Position numbers and translations under genes: made by a program. Under the pieces are notes generated by a model. That model was given only the letters and a program-made list of their open reading frames with translations, was not told the origin of the DNA and made no database searches. This document shows, piece after piece, positions 6,879 to 14,192 of a stretch of DNA of 64,000 nt. Source of the DNA: Sphingobium sp. (GTDB taxonomy: Bacteria > Pseudomonadota > Alphaproteobacteria > Sphingomonadales > Sphingomonadaceae); NCBI GenBank assembly GCA_020446425.1, contig JAGRES010000010.1, positions 22,518-86,517 on the forward strand, written 5' to 3'. Every line of letters starts with the position of its first letter. The stretch's first letter is position 1.

Positions 6879-7634
6879 TCACCCCAGCCTGCTCAACCGC
6901 TCGATGGCGCGGCGGCGCATGTCATCGAGCGCCGCCGTCATCCGCATGCTCGATTGATAGGTACGTAATATGTCGACCAGCTCGGTGGTCTCGACGATGG
7001 GCTGAACGTTGGAGCTTTCGACCCCGCCGCTCTTGATCTTCGTCTCGGCGGCGTCCAGCACGCGCCCGTCCGTTCCGTCGGTCAGGCCGTCGCCGCGCGG
7101 AACAAGCGCGGATTCATCATCGAATGCCGTAACGCCGATCCGTCCCAATGGTCCGGTTATGGTCGATACCGTGCCGTCCGGCGCGATGGAGAGGCTCGCA
7201 CGATCATCAGGCGGTACGGCAATCGGCCCGCCGCCTTCATCCAATATGCGTTGCCCGCCCGAGGTCACCAGCTCCCCTGCCTCGTTGACCTTGATAAAGC
7301 CCGCACGTGTATAGGCGGTGCCGCCGCCGGGAGCCTCCACCGCGAACCAGCCTGGGCCGTCGATCATCACATCGAGCGGATTGCCGGTCGCCTGAAACTC
7401 GCCCTGCCGGTTATCCTGCGTCGCGCGATAATCCTGCACGAAGGATGCATTGCGGGAGTCGCGCGGCATATCATCGCCCGGCGCGCGGTCCATCCGCTCG
7501 ACATATTCGTGGAACACCGGGCGTTCCTTGCGGAAACCGGCGGTGTTGCTGTTGGTCATATTGTTGGCGGCGATGTCCAGCCTGCGCCGCAGCGCCTGTT
7601 CGTGGCTCAACAATATATAGCTCGAAATATCCAT
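6879..7634 (-). CDS. flgF: FlgF, proximal rod protein
   Basis: FlgF is a proximal rod subunit. The start at 7634 (MDISSYILLS, with GAGAG upstream) gives 251 aa and matches where FlgF proteins begin; ATG 7652 is six codons upstream. The N terminus has LDIAANNMTNSNTAGFRKERP, the middle has DRQGEFQATGNPLDVMIDGPGWF, and the C terminus has GGVESSNVQPIVETTELVDILRTYQSSMRM. These distinguish it from FlgG by the shorter middle. The gene is divergent from fliL, with dyad copy C between them, which may serve both directions. Confidence 0.93.
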   Translation of the reverse strand: MDISSYILLSHEQALRRRLDIAANNMTNSNTAGFRKERPVFHEYVERMDRAPGDDMPRDSRNASFVQDYRATQDNRQGEFQATGNPLDVMIDGPGWFAVEAPGGGTAYTRAGFIKVNEAGELVTSGGQRILDEGGGPIAVPPDDRASLSIAPDGTVSTITGPLGRIGVTAFDDESALVPRGDGLTDGTDGRVLDAAETKIKSGGVESSNVQPIVETTELVDILRTYQSSMRMTAALDDMRRRAIERLSRLG

Positions 7635-7706
7635 TGCGCTCTCGCTTCCCATCCCGGCAAAATTTTCACCTTTTGGGCGCGGCCCGGAAATTTTTGCCGC
7701 CCTTCG

Positions 7707-7724
7707 TTCCTATAATAGGAGGAA
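7707..7724. promoter_or_regulatory. TCCTATAAT dyad, copy C (flgF/fliL divergent)
   Basis: TTCCTATAATAGGAGGAA holds a perfect 13-base palindrome TCCTAT-A-ATAGGA. TATAAT is at 7711-7716 and GCCG lies 11 bases upstream, within TTTTGCCG; the same TTTTGCCG-N11-TATAAT arrangement occurs at copy F. It lies 63 bases before fliL and about 75 before flgF. Being symmetric, it could drive both. Confidence 0.65.
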
Positions 7725-7778
7725 ATCGGACCAGCGCGGCGAACCCCGCGTATTTTGTTGAACGGAGCGGGCACGCAC

Positions 7779-8408
7779 ATGGCCACCAAGAAAAAGCCTC
7801 AGGAACAAGCGCCACCGCCTGCTCCGGATGACGCGGACGACAGCGGCATCATCGACCTGGGCCCCGATGCGCCGCCGATACCGGCGGGCAAATTCGCCTT
7901 CCTGAAAAACAAAAAGCTGGTGATCGGCGCGCTGGCGGCGCTGCTGTTGCTCGGCGGCGGAGGCGGAGCCGCCATGTTCCTGATGGGCGGCGATGCCGCG
8001 CCTGCGCATAGCGAGGCCGCTGATAATACGCATGCCGAAGAAGCGGCGGAAGAGGAGGCCGCCGAGGAAGAGGAGGAGAGCAGCGAGGAAGGCAAGGACG
8101 GCGAACTGCCGCTGGTCGATGTGCCGCCCATGGTCGTCAACATGCGCTCCGCCGATGGCACCGCGCGCTACCTCAAGCTGCGCTTCATGCTGGAGGCGAA
8201 ATCCGCCGACAAGGTCGACAAGGTAAAGGCCAAGCTGCCCGCGATCATCGACGCCTATCAGCCATTCCTGCGCGAATTGCGGCCAGAGGACATTTCCGGT
8301 TCTGCCGCCGTGTTCCGCATCAAGGAGGAGATGCTCGTCCGCGCCATCGAAATCACCGGCAAGGGGATGGTGAAGGATGTGCTGATCCAGGATCTGGTGC
8401 AGCAATGA
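7779..8408 (+). CDS. fliL: FliL, stator-associated basal-body protein
   Basis: FliL surrounds the stator and supports motor torque. ATG 7779 (CGGAGCGG upstream) gives 209 aa. The order is a cytoplasmic Pro/Asp-rich head (1-40), one membrane helix (KLVIGALAALLLLGGGG, ~47-65), a very acidic Glu/Ala linker (~85-105), and the periplasmic FliL domain (~110-209) with LVDVPPMVVNM, YLKLRFMLEAK and a C-terminal REEMLVRAIE-like stretch ending in VKDVLIQDLVQQ. Divergent from flgF; fliM follows after repeat element copy 2. Confidence 0.93.
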   Translation: MATKKKPQEQAPPPAPDDADDSGIIDLGPDAPPIPAGKFAFLKNKKLVIGALAALLLLGGGGGAAMFLMGGDAAPAHSEAADNTHAEEAAEEEAAEEEEESSEEGKDGELPLVDVPPMVVNMRSADGTARYLKLRFMLEAKSADKVDKVKAKLPAIIDAYQPFLRELRPEDISGSAAVFRIKEEMLVRAIEITGKGMVKDVLIQDLVQQ

Positions 8409-8426
8409 GCGTCTTTGCTTGGAACC

Positions 8427-8503
8427 GCACCAGCCCGCTCCCCCACCCGACCTCCCACTTAGCGTACCCTGTTGGGAGGTCGGGTGGGGGAGTGGGCCGG
8501 TGC
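8427..8503. repeat. Hairpin repeat element, copy 2
   Basis: The left arm at about 8427-8457 and right arm at 8473-8503 are complementary at all but about two positions. The loop contains TACCCTGT, as in copy 1 (6771-6849). The element lies between fliL and fliM and could modulate expression of the downstream genes. The two copies flank the flgF/fliL divergent promoter on either side, each one gene away. Confidence 0.85.
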
Positions 8504-8522
8504 CGGACAGAAAGCCAAAAAA

Positions 8523-9539
8523 ATGAGCGATGACGATTTCGAGGATTTCGACCTGCCCGATCCGCCCGCCGGTGAAGCGAACGAGTTCGACAGGTTCGAC
8601 CAGGCAGGCATCGACGCGCTGTTCGGCGGTGGCGGCCCTGCTCAGGCGGCGCGGGTCGGCCTGCGCGCCGTTCTCGAGTCCGAAATCATCAATCATGAGC
8701 GCCTGCCGATGCTGGAGGTGGTGTGCGAACGCATGGTGCGCTCGCTCTCCACCTCGATGCGCAACCTGACGTCCGACAGTATCGACATCAGCCTCGATGA
8801 TGTCACGACGGCGCGCTTCGGCGACTTCATGGACCGCGTGACCCTGCCCGCGATGCTGGCAGTCATCCGCATCGAGGAATGGGAAAATTACGGCATCATC
8901 ACCGTCGACAGCGGCCTGATCTATGCCGTGGTCGATGCACTGCTGGGCGGCAGGCGCGGCTTTGAAGTGATGATCGACGGGCGTGAATATACCACCATCG
9001 AAACCGCACTGGTCGCGCGCATGCTGACACTGGTGATCGCCGAGTTCATGAGCGCACTGTCCCCCATCGCCAAGGCGACGATCAAGCTGGAGCGGATCGA
9101 GACCAACCCGCGCTTCGCCGCAATCGCGCGGCCCAGCAACATCGGCGCGGTGTGCACCTTTCGTGTCGATATTGACGGGCGCGGCGGGCGCTTTGCAATG
9201 ATGCTGCCCTACGCCACGCTGGAGCCCGTGCGCGAGAAACTGGTGCAGCGCTTCATGGGCGAGAAGCTGGGGCGCGAGAATATCTGGCCCCAGCATATGG
9301 ACCAGCAGATGCGCGCGACCGAGGTGGAGGTCAGCGTCATCATGGGCGAGACCATATTGACGCTGGAACAGGTCAAGGCGCTGGAGGCGGGGCAGAACAT
9401 CAATTTCTCCACCTCGCCCGATCAACCCATGGCCGTGCAATGCGGCGGCCTGACACTGGCGCAGGCGCGCGCGGGCCAGCGCCACGGCCATGTCGCCGTC
9501 AGCCTGAACAGCCCGATCAGCCGGAGGACGGAACAATGA
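8523..9539 (+). CDS. fliM: FliM, flagellar motor switch protein
   Basis: FliM is the C-ring switch component that binds phosphorylated CheY and sets rotation direction. The start at 8523 (MSDDDFEDFDLPD) gives 338 aa. An acidic N terminus leads to FDQAGIDALF (~residues 26-35). The middle domain contains the GG-like LLGGRRG turn after GLIYAVVDALLGG and the TxIE-TA motif (TTIETALV). The C-terminal SpoA domain is ~255-330. Only a weak AGAAAG ribosome site is visible, directly after the hairpin repeat. Its stop overlaps the next gene's ATG. Confidence 0.95.
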   Translation: MSDDDFEDFDLPDPPAGEANEFDRFDQAGIDALFGGGGPAQAARVGLRAVLESEIINHERLPMLEVVCERMVRSLSTSMRNLTSDSIDISLDDVTTARFGDFMDRVTLPAMLAVIRIEEWENYGIITVDSGLIYAVVDALLGGRRGFEVMIDGREYTTIETALVARMLTLVIAEFMSALSPIAKATIKLERIETNPRFAAIARPSNIGAVCTFRVDIDGRGGRFAMMLPYATLEPVREKLVQRFMGEKLGRENIWPQHMDQQMRATEVEVSVIMGETILTLEQVKALEAGQNINFSTSPDQPMAVQCGGLTLAQARAGQRHGHVAVSLNSPISRRTEQ

Positions 9540-9946
9540 CTGTTGCGACGATGAGCAATATAGCGCTCGCCATTTTATGCTTTGGTGTCATCATCCAATC
9601 CCTGCGCCTGTCGAAGCGCCTGCGCGCCGTCGCCGACGGCAGCATCGGACGCACGGTGACCTCGCTGGATCATGCAACGAATGAAGCGCGCACCGTGTTG
9701 GAAGGGCTGCGCCACACATTGAGCGGTGAAGGGGCAGAGGTCGCGCAGCAGGTCAACGCCGCGCGCGAACTGGCCGAGGAGCTGGGCGTGATGGTCGGCA
9801 TCGCGGACGCCATGGCCAATCGCCTGAGCGAAGCGGGTAAGAAGGACGAGCAGCCCGTCGATGACCACAGCCCGGTACGCCGCCGCCGCAGAGGTTGCAG
9901 AGGCGGTCGCCGCAACAGGCGCAGAGCGGCCATGGAGTCATCATGA
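9536..9946 (+). CDS. DUF6468-like membrane protein
   Basis: The 136-aa protein has one N-terminal membrane helix ([20 protein letters not shown]). A helical region follows with [24 protein letters not shown], and the tail is very Arg-rich. It resembles the DUF6468 family, which I associate with alphaproteobacterial flagellar clusters between fliM and motE. The name rests on motif recall and position. ATGA overlaps join it to fliM upstream and to the MotE-like gene downstream, so it is almost certainly co-translated with them. Molecular role unknown; a stator or basal-body partner is plausible. Confidence 0.72.
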   Translation: MTVATMSNIALAILCFGVIIQSLRLSKRLRAVADGSIGRTVTSLDHATNEARTVLEGLRHTLSGEGAEVAQQVNAARELAEELGVMVGIADAMANRLSEAGKKDEQPVDDHSPVRRRRRGCRGGRRNRRRAAMESS

Positions 9947-10554
9947 AATTCACCCGCCCCAGCATGTTGCTCGGCCTGATGGCTGCTGCCGCCGCCCTGT
10001 CGCTCGGCTTGCATATGGAAGCGGCGATCGCTTCGGCGGATACTGCGGCGGCCAAGGAGAAAAGCGCTCCTCCTCCAGCGAAAGCCCCTGCCACCCGCAT
10101 GGGTGCGATGCTGGCCGACGACATCGCCAAGCGCGAGGCGCAAAAGAAGGCGGAAGCCCGCACCGCAGACCTGCGCGAACAGGCGGCCAAGGCCGCACAG
10201 GCGCGCCTTGACGCCGCGCTGAAAGCCAAGCAGCAGCAAAACACACCCAGCGACAAGACGGCCTCTCCCGATGCAAAGCCGAAGAGCAAGGACAGCGAAG
10301 CGCCCGATCAATATGAGGCGCTGGCCCGTATCTTTCAGGCGATGAAACCGGCCAAGGCCGCACCGGTGTTCGAGCAGCTCGATCTGGGTGTTCAGACCCG
10401 CGTCGCGCGGAACATGCGCGAACGCTCAACCGCGCTGATCATGGCATCCATGACGCCCAGAGGCGCGGCACGGCTCAGCATGGCGCTTGCGGGGAACAAG
10501 GAAAGCCTGCCAGCGGAAGCCAAGCCAGCGACACCGGTCAAGGCAGGAAAATAG
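9943..10554 (+). CDS. MotE-like flagellar protein (MgtE N-terminal-like domain)
   Basis: The 203-aa exported or membrane-anchored protein has an N-terminal hydrophobic helix (residues ~8-27). A charged Ala/Lys-rich helical linker follows (~45-115). The C-terminal domain reads [37 protein letters not shown], the pattern of the MgtE N-terminal-like domain found in MotE. In rhizobia MotE is a periplasmic chaperone for the stator-associated MotC. ATG overlaps the stop of the DUF6468-like gene. No motA/motB is in the window. The domain call is good; the MotE function is inferred. Confidence 0.75.
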   Translation: MKFTRPSMLLGLMAAAAALSLGLHMEAAIASADTAAAKEKSAPPPAKAPATRMGAMLADDIAKREAQKKAEARTADLREQAAKAAQARLDAALKAKQQQNTPSDKTASPDAKPKSKDSEAPDQYEALARIFQAMKPAKAAPVFEQLDLGVQTRVARNMRERSTALIMASMTPRGAARLSMALAGNKESLPAEAKPATPVKAGK

Positions 10555-10563
10555 GCCCCGTCT

Positions 10564-10998
10564 TCATTTTGCCGCCGCGCCGACGCGCACGATCAGCGCC
10601 TGCTCGACGCCCGGCTCGGCTTTCTTGAGGGCCGCATCGAGCGCCATGGCGAGCTGCGCCACATCGACGGCACGATAGGGCGAGGCGCGCATCCGGGCGA
10701 AATCGAGGCCCGCTACCAATGCGGCGGAACGCAACCGCACGATCTGGCGCGTGATATCGGCGGCAGCAGCATCGTCATGCGCGCGCAGCACCAGGGTAAA
10801 GCGCAATATCCCCTCCAGCCGTGCGCCGTCGAGGATCGGCACCGCGATTTCCTCCATCGGCACCAGCGCCGGAGCGCCGTCTTCGCCTCCACCGCCCGCC
10901 GCCTGTGACGGACTGGCAAGCAGGCCCGTACCGGCAAGCATCGTCATCATTCCCGCCAACATTTTGCGCTTTTTTCTGCGGGACGAACGGGATGCCAT
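10564..10998 (-). CDS. Exported protein with a FliL-like region
   Basis: The 144-aa protein begins with a strongly basic stretch and a signal sequence (RRKKRKMLAG...LLASPSQA, residues ~7-33). The mature part reads VPMEEIAVPILDGARLEGILRFTLVLRAHD followed by helices, which is reminiscent of the periplasmic domain of FliL or related stator proteins. It is convergent with the MotE-like gene (10 bases apart) and divergent from the 82-aa gene across dyad copy D, so it is probably part of the flagellar regulon. A good AAAGG ribosome site is present. Identity is tentative. Confidence 0.6.
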   Translation of the reverse strand: MASRSSRRKKRKMLAGMMTMLAGTGLLASPSQAAGGGGEDGAPALVPMEEIAVPILDGARLEGILRFTLVLRAHDDAAAADITRQIVRLRSAALVAGLDFARMRASPYRAVDVAQLAMALDAALKKAEPGVEQALIVRVGAAAK

Positions 10999-11039
10999 CT
11001 ACTGCCTTTCTGATGCCGGGGGGCCGGAACAGCCGCCCC

Positions 11040-11056
11040 TTCCTCTATAATAGGAA
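11040..11056 (+). promoter_or_regulatory. TCCTATAAT dyad, copy D
   Basis: TTCCTCTATAATAGGAA has TTCCT/AGGAA arms around CTATAAT, with TATAAT at 11046-11051 and GCCG 10 bases upstream (11032-11035). It is 38 bases before the 82-aa gene at 11089 and about 45 bases from the divergent gene start at 10998. Confidence 0.6.
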
Positions 11057-11088
11057 GAAAGCCTTCCATTGCGCAGCGCAGGAAAAAG

Positions 11089-11337
11089 ATGAGCCAGGAC
11101 AAACGCCCCGCCCCGGTCCGCACGGTGTCCGTTGCCAGCGAGAATGGTGACGGCGAACCCGCCGGAGAAGAGGAAACCGTCGCCGCGATATCCGGCGATG
11201 ACAGTTCGGATGCACAGGCGGAAACGAAGTCCGGTTTGCCCGTGACGAGCATGCTGCTGTTCCTGATCGGCTGCGCGGCGGGGGGAGCGGTTATCGCCGC
11301 CCTGCCGCACTATATGCAGGGCCTGAGCGGCCATTAA
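11089..11337 (+). CDS. Small single-pass membrane protein
   Basis: The 82-aa protein has an acidic, disordered-looking N-terminal part (residues 1-48) and one transmembrane helix (TSMLLFLIGCAAGGAVIAAL, ~53-72). The C-terminal tail is short. It has a clear AGGAAAAAG ribosome site and lies 3 bases before the TPR gene start, so the two are one operon under dyad copy D. I do not recognise the family. A membrane anchor or partner for the TPR protein is a reasonable guess from the pairing. Confidence 0.72.
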   Translation: MSQDKRPAPVRTVSVASENGDGEPAGEEETVAAISGDDSSDAQAETKSGLPVTSMLLFLIGCAAGGAVIAALPHYMQGLSGH

Positions 11338-11340
11338 ACC

Positions 11341-13296
11341 ATGATGCGCCTTCGCCCTCTTCTCTTTCCCATGTCCCTGTGCGCGTTGCTTGTCATGGCC
11401 AATGCGGCGCCGGAGGCTCCTCATGAAGCCATGCATGAGGAGCACAATGAAACAGCGCATCCACCCGCGCCCGCTCCTGCCCCGCCCGTCGCGCCGGAAC
11501 CGTCCACCGTCATCCCGCTGACATCGGCGCGTCTGCCCGGTTTCGCGGCGACGCTCGCCGAGCAAATGCTGCCGCGCGGACCGAAATTATGGGATGCACC
11601 ACCGATAGAAAGCGCGCGGGCGGCACTCGCCAGCGCTGTGCCGGACCAGCGGCAGGCGGCGCGATGGAATTATGCCCATGCCCAGATGACGCACGGCCTT
11701 GTGCCCGAAGCGCTGGGCGCGTTCGACGTGATGCTTGCCGACGATGCGGATATGGCGCTGGTACCCGCCTTTCGCCTCGCGCGTGGCGTGGCGCTGGCGC
11801 GGTTGAACCGTAGCGAGCAGGCCATTGCGATGCTGACCGATCCGATGCTGGCGGTACATCCGGAAGCCTGCGCATGGCGCATGCGAGCCTATGAACAGAC
11901 GGGATCCGATGTGCGCGCACTGGCCGAGGTGCCCTGCGCCGTGCATGCGATCAACCGGCGCACGCGCAGCGACGCCGCTCCGTTCATTCACGCCGCCAGC
12001 AATGCCGCGATCAACCAGAAACAATATCGCCGCGCGCTGAGGTGGCTCAAATTGCTGCCCGACAGGGATCCGCAGGCCAATATATTGCGCGGACGGGCGC
12101 TGATCGCGCTGGGCAACCTGCCCTCGGGCCGCCTGCGGCTCGATCGCGTGCGCACGTCGGGCACCTATGAGCAGCGCCTCGACGCGGAACTGACGCTGGT
12201 CGAAGCGCTCACCGCGCAACACCAGATACCGCCCGGCGAAGCCCTGCAGCGCACGGAGCGCACATTGTTCCTGTGGCGCGGCGGCGCGCTGGAAGAACGC
12301 GCACTGACCCTCGCCTATGATCTGGCCAGCCGTCAGAAGAATGGCGCGGCCATATTGCGCTATGGCGGCATGCTGCTGCGCTATACGGATACAGGCGCCC
12401 GGGGCCGGGGCATATTGGAGCAATGCCAGCAACAGCTCTTTGCCATTTTGTCCCCGGAAAACGGCCTGAAGCTGCCACAGGCCGCCGGGCTGTTCTGGGA
12501 CAATCGCGACCTCGCCCCTACGGGCAGCGAAGGTGACCGCCTGCTCAACCTGCTGACCGACAGGCTGGCTCAGGCGGGGCTGTATGAACGCGCGGCGGAG
12601 CTATTGTCCTACCAGATGCGCGCACGCGCCAAGGATATCGAAAAAGGCCCGGTGTCCGAGCAGGTGGCGCGCTATTATCTGCTCGCGGGCTATCCCGGCA
12701 AGGCGCTGCTCGCGCTGCGGGAAAGCGACCAGCCCGCCTATCCGCCCGCCATGCTCGACGCCCGGCACAGGGTGGAAGCCATCGCCCTCTATCAGCTCGG
12801 CAAGACCGACCAGGCGATGGCGATATTGGAAGCGATGCCGGATATGGACTCGCTGCGCGGCGAAATGCTGTGGCGGCGGCGCGACTGGCAGGGCCTGATC
12901 GCGAAGCTGGGCGATCTGCCCAAGGGCAAGACGCTATCCGGCGTCGAGCAGGCGCTGATATTGCGCCATGCGGTGGCGCTGGCGATGACCGGGAACGAAA
13001 CCGCGCTCGGCGACCTCCGGACGCGCTATCAGTCCGCCTTTGCGAAACTGCCTTCCGCCGCCGCGTTCGAGCTGTTGACCGGCCCGGTCGATAATATGAC
13101 GAGCGCCGGCATCAGCCGGGCGATGGCCGCCATTCCATCGGCATCGGTCGCGGGGGAATATGACGCCCTGCTCGACCGGCAGCGTCAGGCGAATGACAGC
13201 GCCCTGCCGATCACCACCCCGGCACAGCCCGCCAAAATAGCGGCTGCATCAATGGCGACGGACAAGCCCAAGCCGGAAGCGGCTAATCACAAATAG
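11341..13296 (+). CDS. Exported TPR-repeat protein of the flagellar cluster
   Basis: The 651-aa protein has a signal peptide (residues ~1-23), a His/Pro/Glu-rich linker and then a long alpha-helical solenoid with tetratricopeptide-like units (for example ALGAFDVMLADDADMALVPAFRLARGVALARLNR, and around 475-500 RVEAIALYQLGKTDQAMAILEAM). It ends in a Lys/Pro/Ala-rich tail. Large periplasmic TPR proteins occur in other alphaproteobacterial flagellar clusters, so a scaffold or assembly role is likely but unproven. Its last 10 bases overlap the end of the convergent flgL gene (13287-13296). Confidence 0.75.
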   Translation: MMRLRPLLFPMSLCALLVMANAAPEAPHEAMHEEHNETAHPPAPAPAPPVAPEPSTVIPLTSARLPGFAATLAEQMLPRGPKLWDAPPIESARAALASAVPDQRQAARWNYAHAQMTHGLVPEALGAFDVMLADDADMALVPAFRLARGVALARLNRSEQAIAMLTDPMLAVHPEACAWRMRAYEQTGSDVRALAEVPCAVHAINRRTRSDAAPFIHAASNAAINQKQYRRALRWLKLLPDRDPQANILRGRALIALGNLPSGRLRLDRVRTSGTYEQRLDAELTLVEALTAQHQIPPGEALQRTERTLFLWRGGALEERALTLAYDLASRQKNGAAILRYGGMLLRYTDTGARGRGILEQCQQQLFAILSPENGLKLPQAAGLFWDNRDLAPTGSEGDRLLNLLTDRLAQAGLYERAAELLSYQMRARAKDIEKGPVSEQVARYYLLAGYPGKALLALRESDQPAYPPAMLDARHRVEAIALYQLGKTDQAMAILEAMPDMDSLRGEMLWRRRDWQGLIAKLGDLPKGKTLSGVEQALILRHAVALAMTGNETALGDLRTRYQSAFAKLPSAAAFELLTGPVDNMTSAGISRAMAAIPSASVAGEYDALLDRQRQANDSALPITTPAQPAKIAAASMATDKPKPEAANHK

Positions 13297-14192
13297 GATA
13301 GCAGGCTCAGTTTCGAGAGCTGGGCAAAGACCGAGTAGCTGGCCTCCAGCACCATTTTCTGGCGCGTCAGGTCAATGGCGACCTGCGCCAGATCGGCATC
13401 CTCGTTGCGCGAGACAATGTCCTGCCACAACAGGCTGCGCTCGTCGGACCGGGTCGCCAATGTCTCGACCTCGGCCAGCTTGCGGCCATTGTCGGCATTG
13501 ACGGTGCGCAACTGCGCAAGGCCGCTGTCCATATAGCCCATGGCCTCGTTGAGCTTGGCCGATTGCGCCGCCGTCGGCGTCGTACCAATCGGACCTGCCT
13601 CTGCCAGCGCGCGAAAGGCGAGATAGAGATCGTTTCCAGCTTCGCTCGCCAGCACGCCATATTGGACCTTCAGCCCTTCGGACACTTCGGCACTTGCCTT
13701 GACCTGATCGTTGCCGAATACGGTGGACGCCGTGGTGCCGACCAGATTGGCGAGCTGATCCACCTTGAAGGGGATATCCTGCGTCTGCGCCCCGCCGAAC
13801 AGGGCAACGCCGCGCTCCGTGGTATTGAGGCTGTTGCGGAACTGGTGAAACGCGCTGTCGATCACCGCCTGAAGCCCGGTGGTCTGGCCGGTGCCGATCG
13901 CCTGCAACATAGTCTGGCGCAGGCTGCCGACCGCGCTGTCGATCGTACCCATGCTGGCGTCGTAGATGGACAGCGTCGTTGTCACCTGCTTGCCAACGGC
14001 GGCATGCGCATCGGCGCGCGCGATCATCGACCTGGCGGAAAGGATGCGCGGCGCCTGCGTGCCCAGATCGGAATAATCGAGCGCCTTCTTGCCCGTGGCG
14101 ATGCGCTGCTGCGTAACCGCGAGATCGCCCTGTGCACGGCTGATCGCGCTCGCCATAGTGGTCTGAAGGGGGATTGTCGCTACCCGGTTCAT
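13287..14192 (-). CDS. flgL: FlgL, hook-filament junction protein
   Basis: FlgL is HAP3, the last junction protein between hook and filament, and is flagellin-like. The 301-aa protein has an N-terminal D0/D1 region (SAISRAQGDLAVTQQRIATGKKALDYSDLGTQAPRIL, residues ~15-52) and a C-terminal flagellin-type coiled coil with SRNEDADLAQVAIDLTRQKMVLEASYSVFAQLSKLSLLSYL. Its ATG overlaps the flgK stop, so they are coupled. It converges with the TPR gene with a 10-bp overlap of coding ends and no room for a separate terminator. Confidence 0.93.
   Translation of the reverse strand: MNRVATIPLQTTMASAISRAQGDLAVTQQRIATGKKALDYSDLGTQAPRILSARSMIARADAHAAVGKQVTTTLSIYDASMGTIDSAVGSLRQTMLQAIGTGQTTGLQAVIDSAFHQFRNSLNTTERGVALFGGAQTQDIPFKVDQLANLVGTTASTVFGNDQVKASAEVSEGLKVQYGVLASEAGNDLYLAFRALAEAGPIGTTPTAAQSAKLNEAMGYMDSGLAQLRTVNADNGRKLAEVETLATRSDERSLLWQDIVSRNEDADLAQVAIDLTRQKMVLEASYSVFAQLSKLSLLSYL

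Noticed and set aside
7710-9536. A 608-codon open frame on the minus strand opposite fliL and fliM
   Set aside because: FliL and FliM on the plus strand are unmistakable. The minus frame is a low-complexity His/Gln/Arg-rich shadow typical of GC-rich antisense frames.
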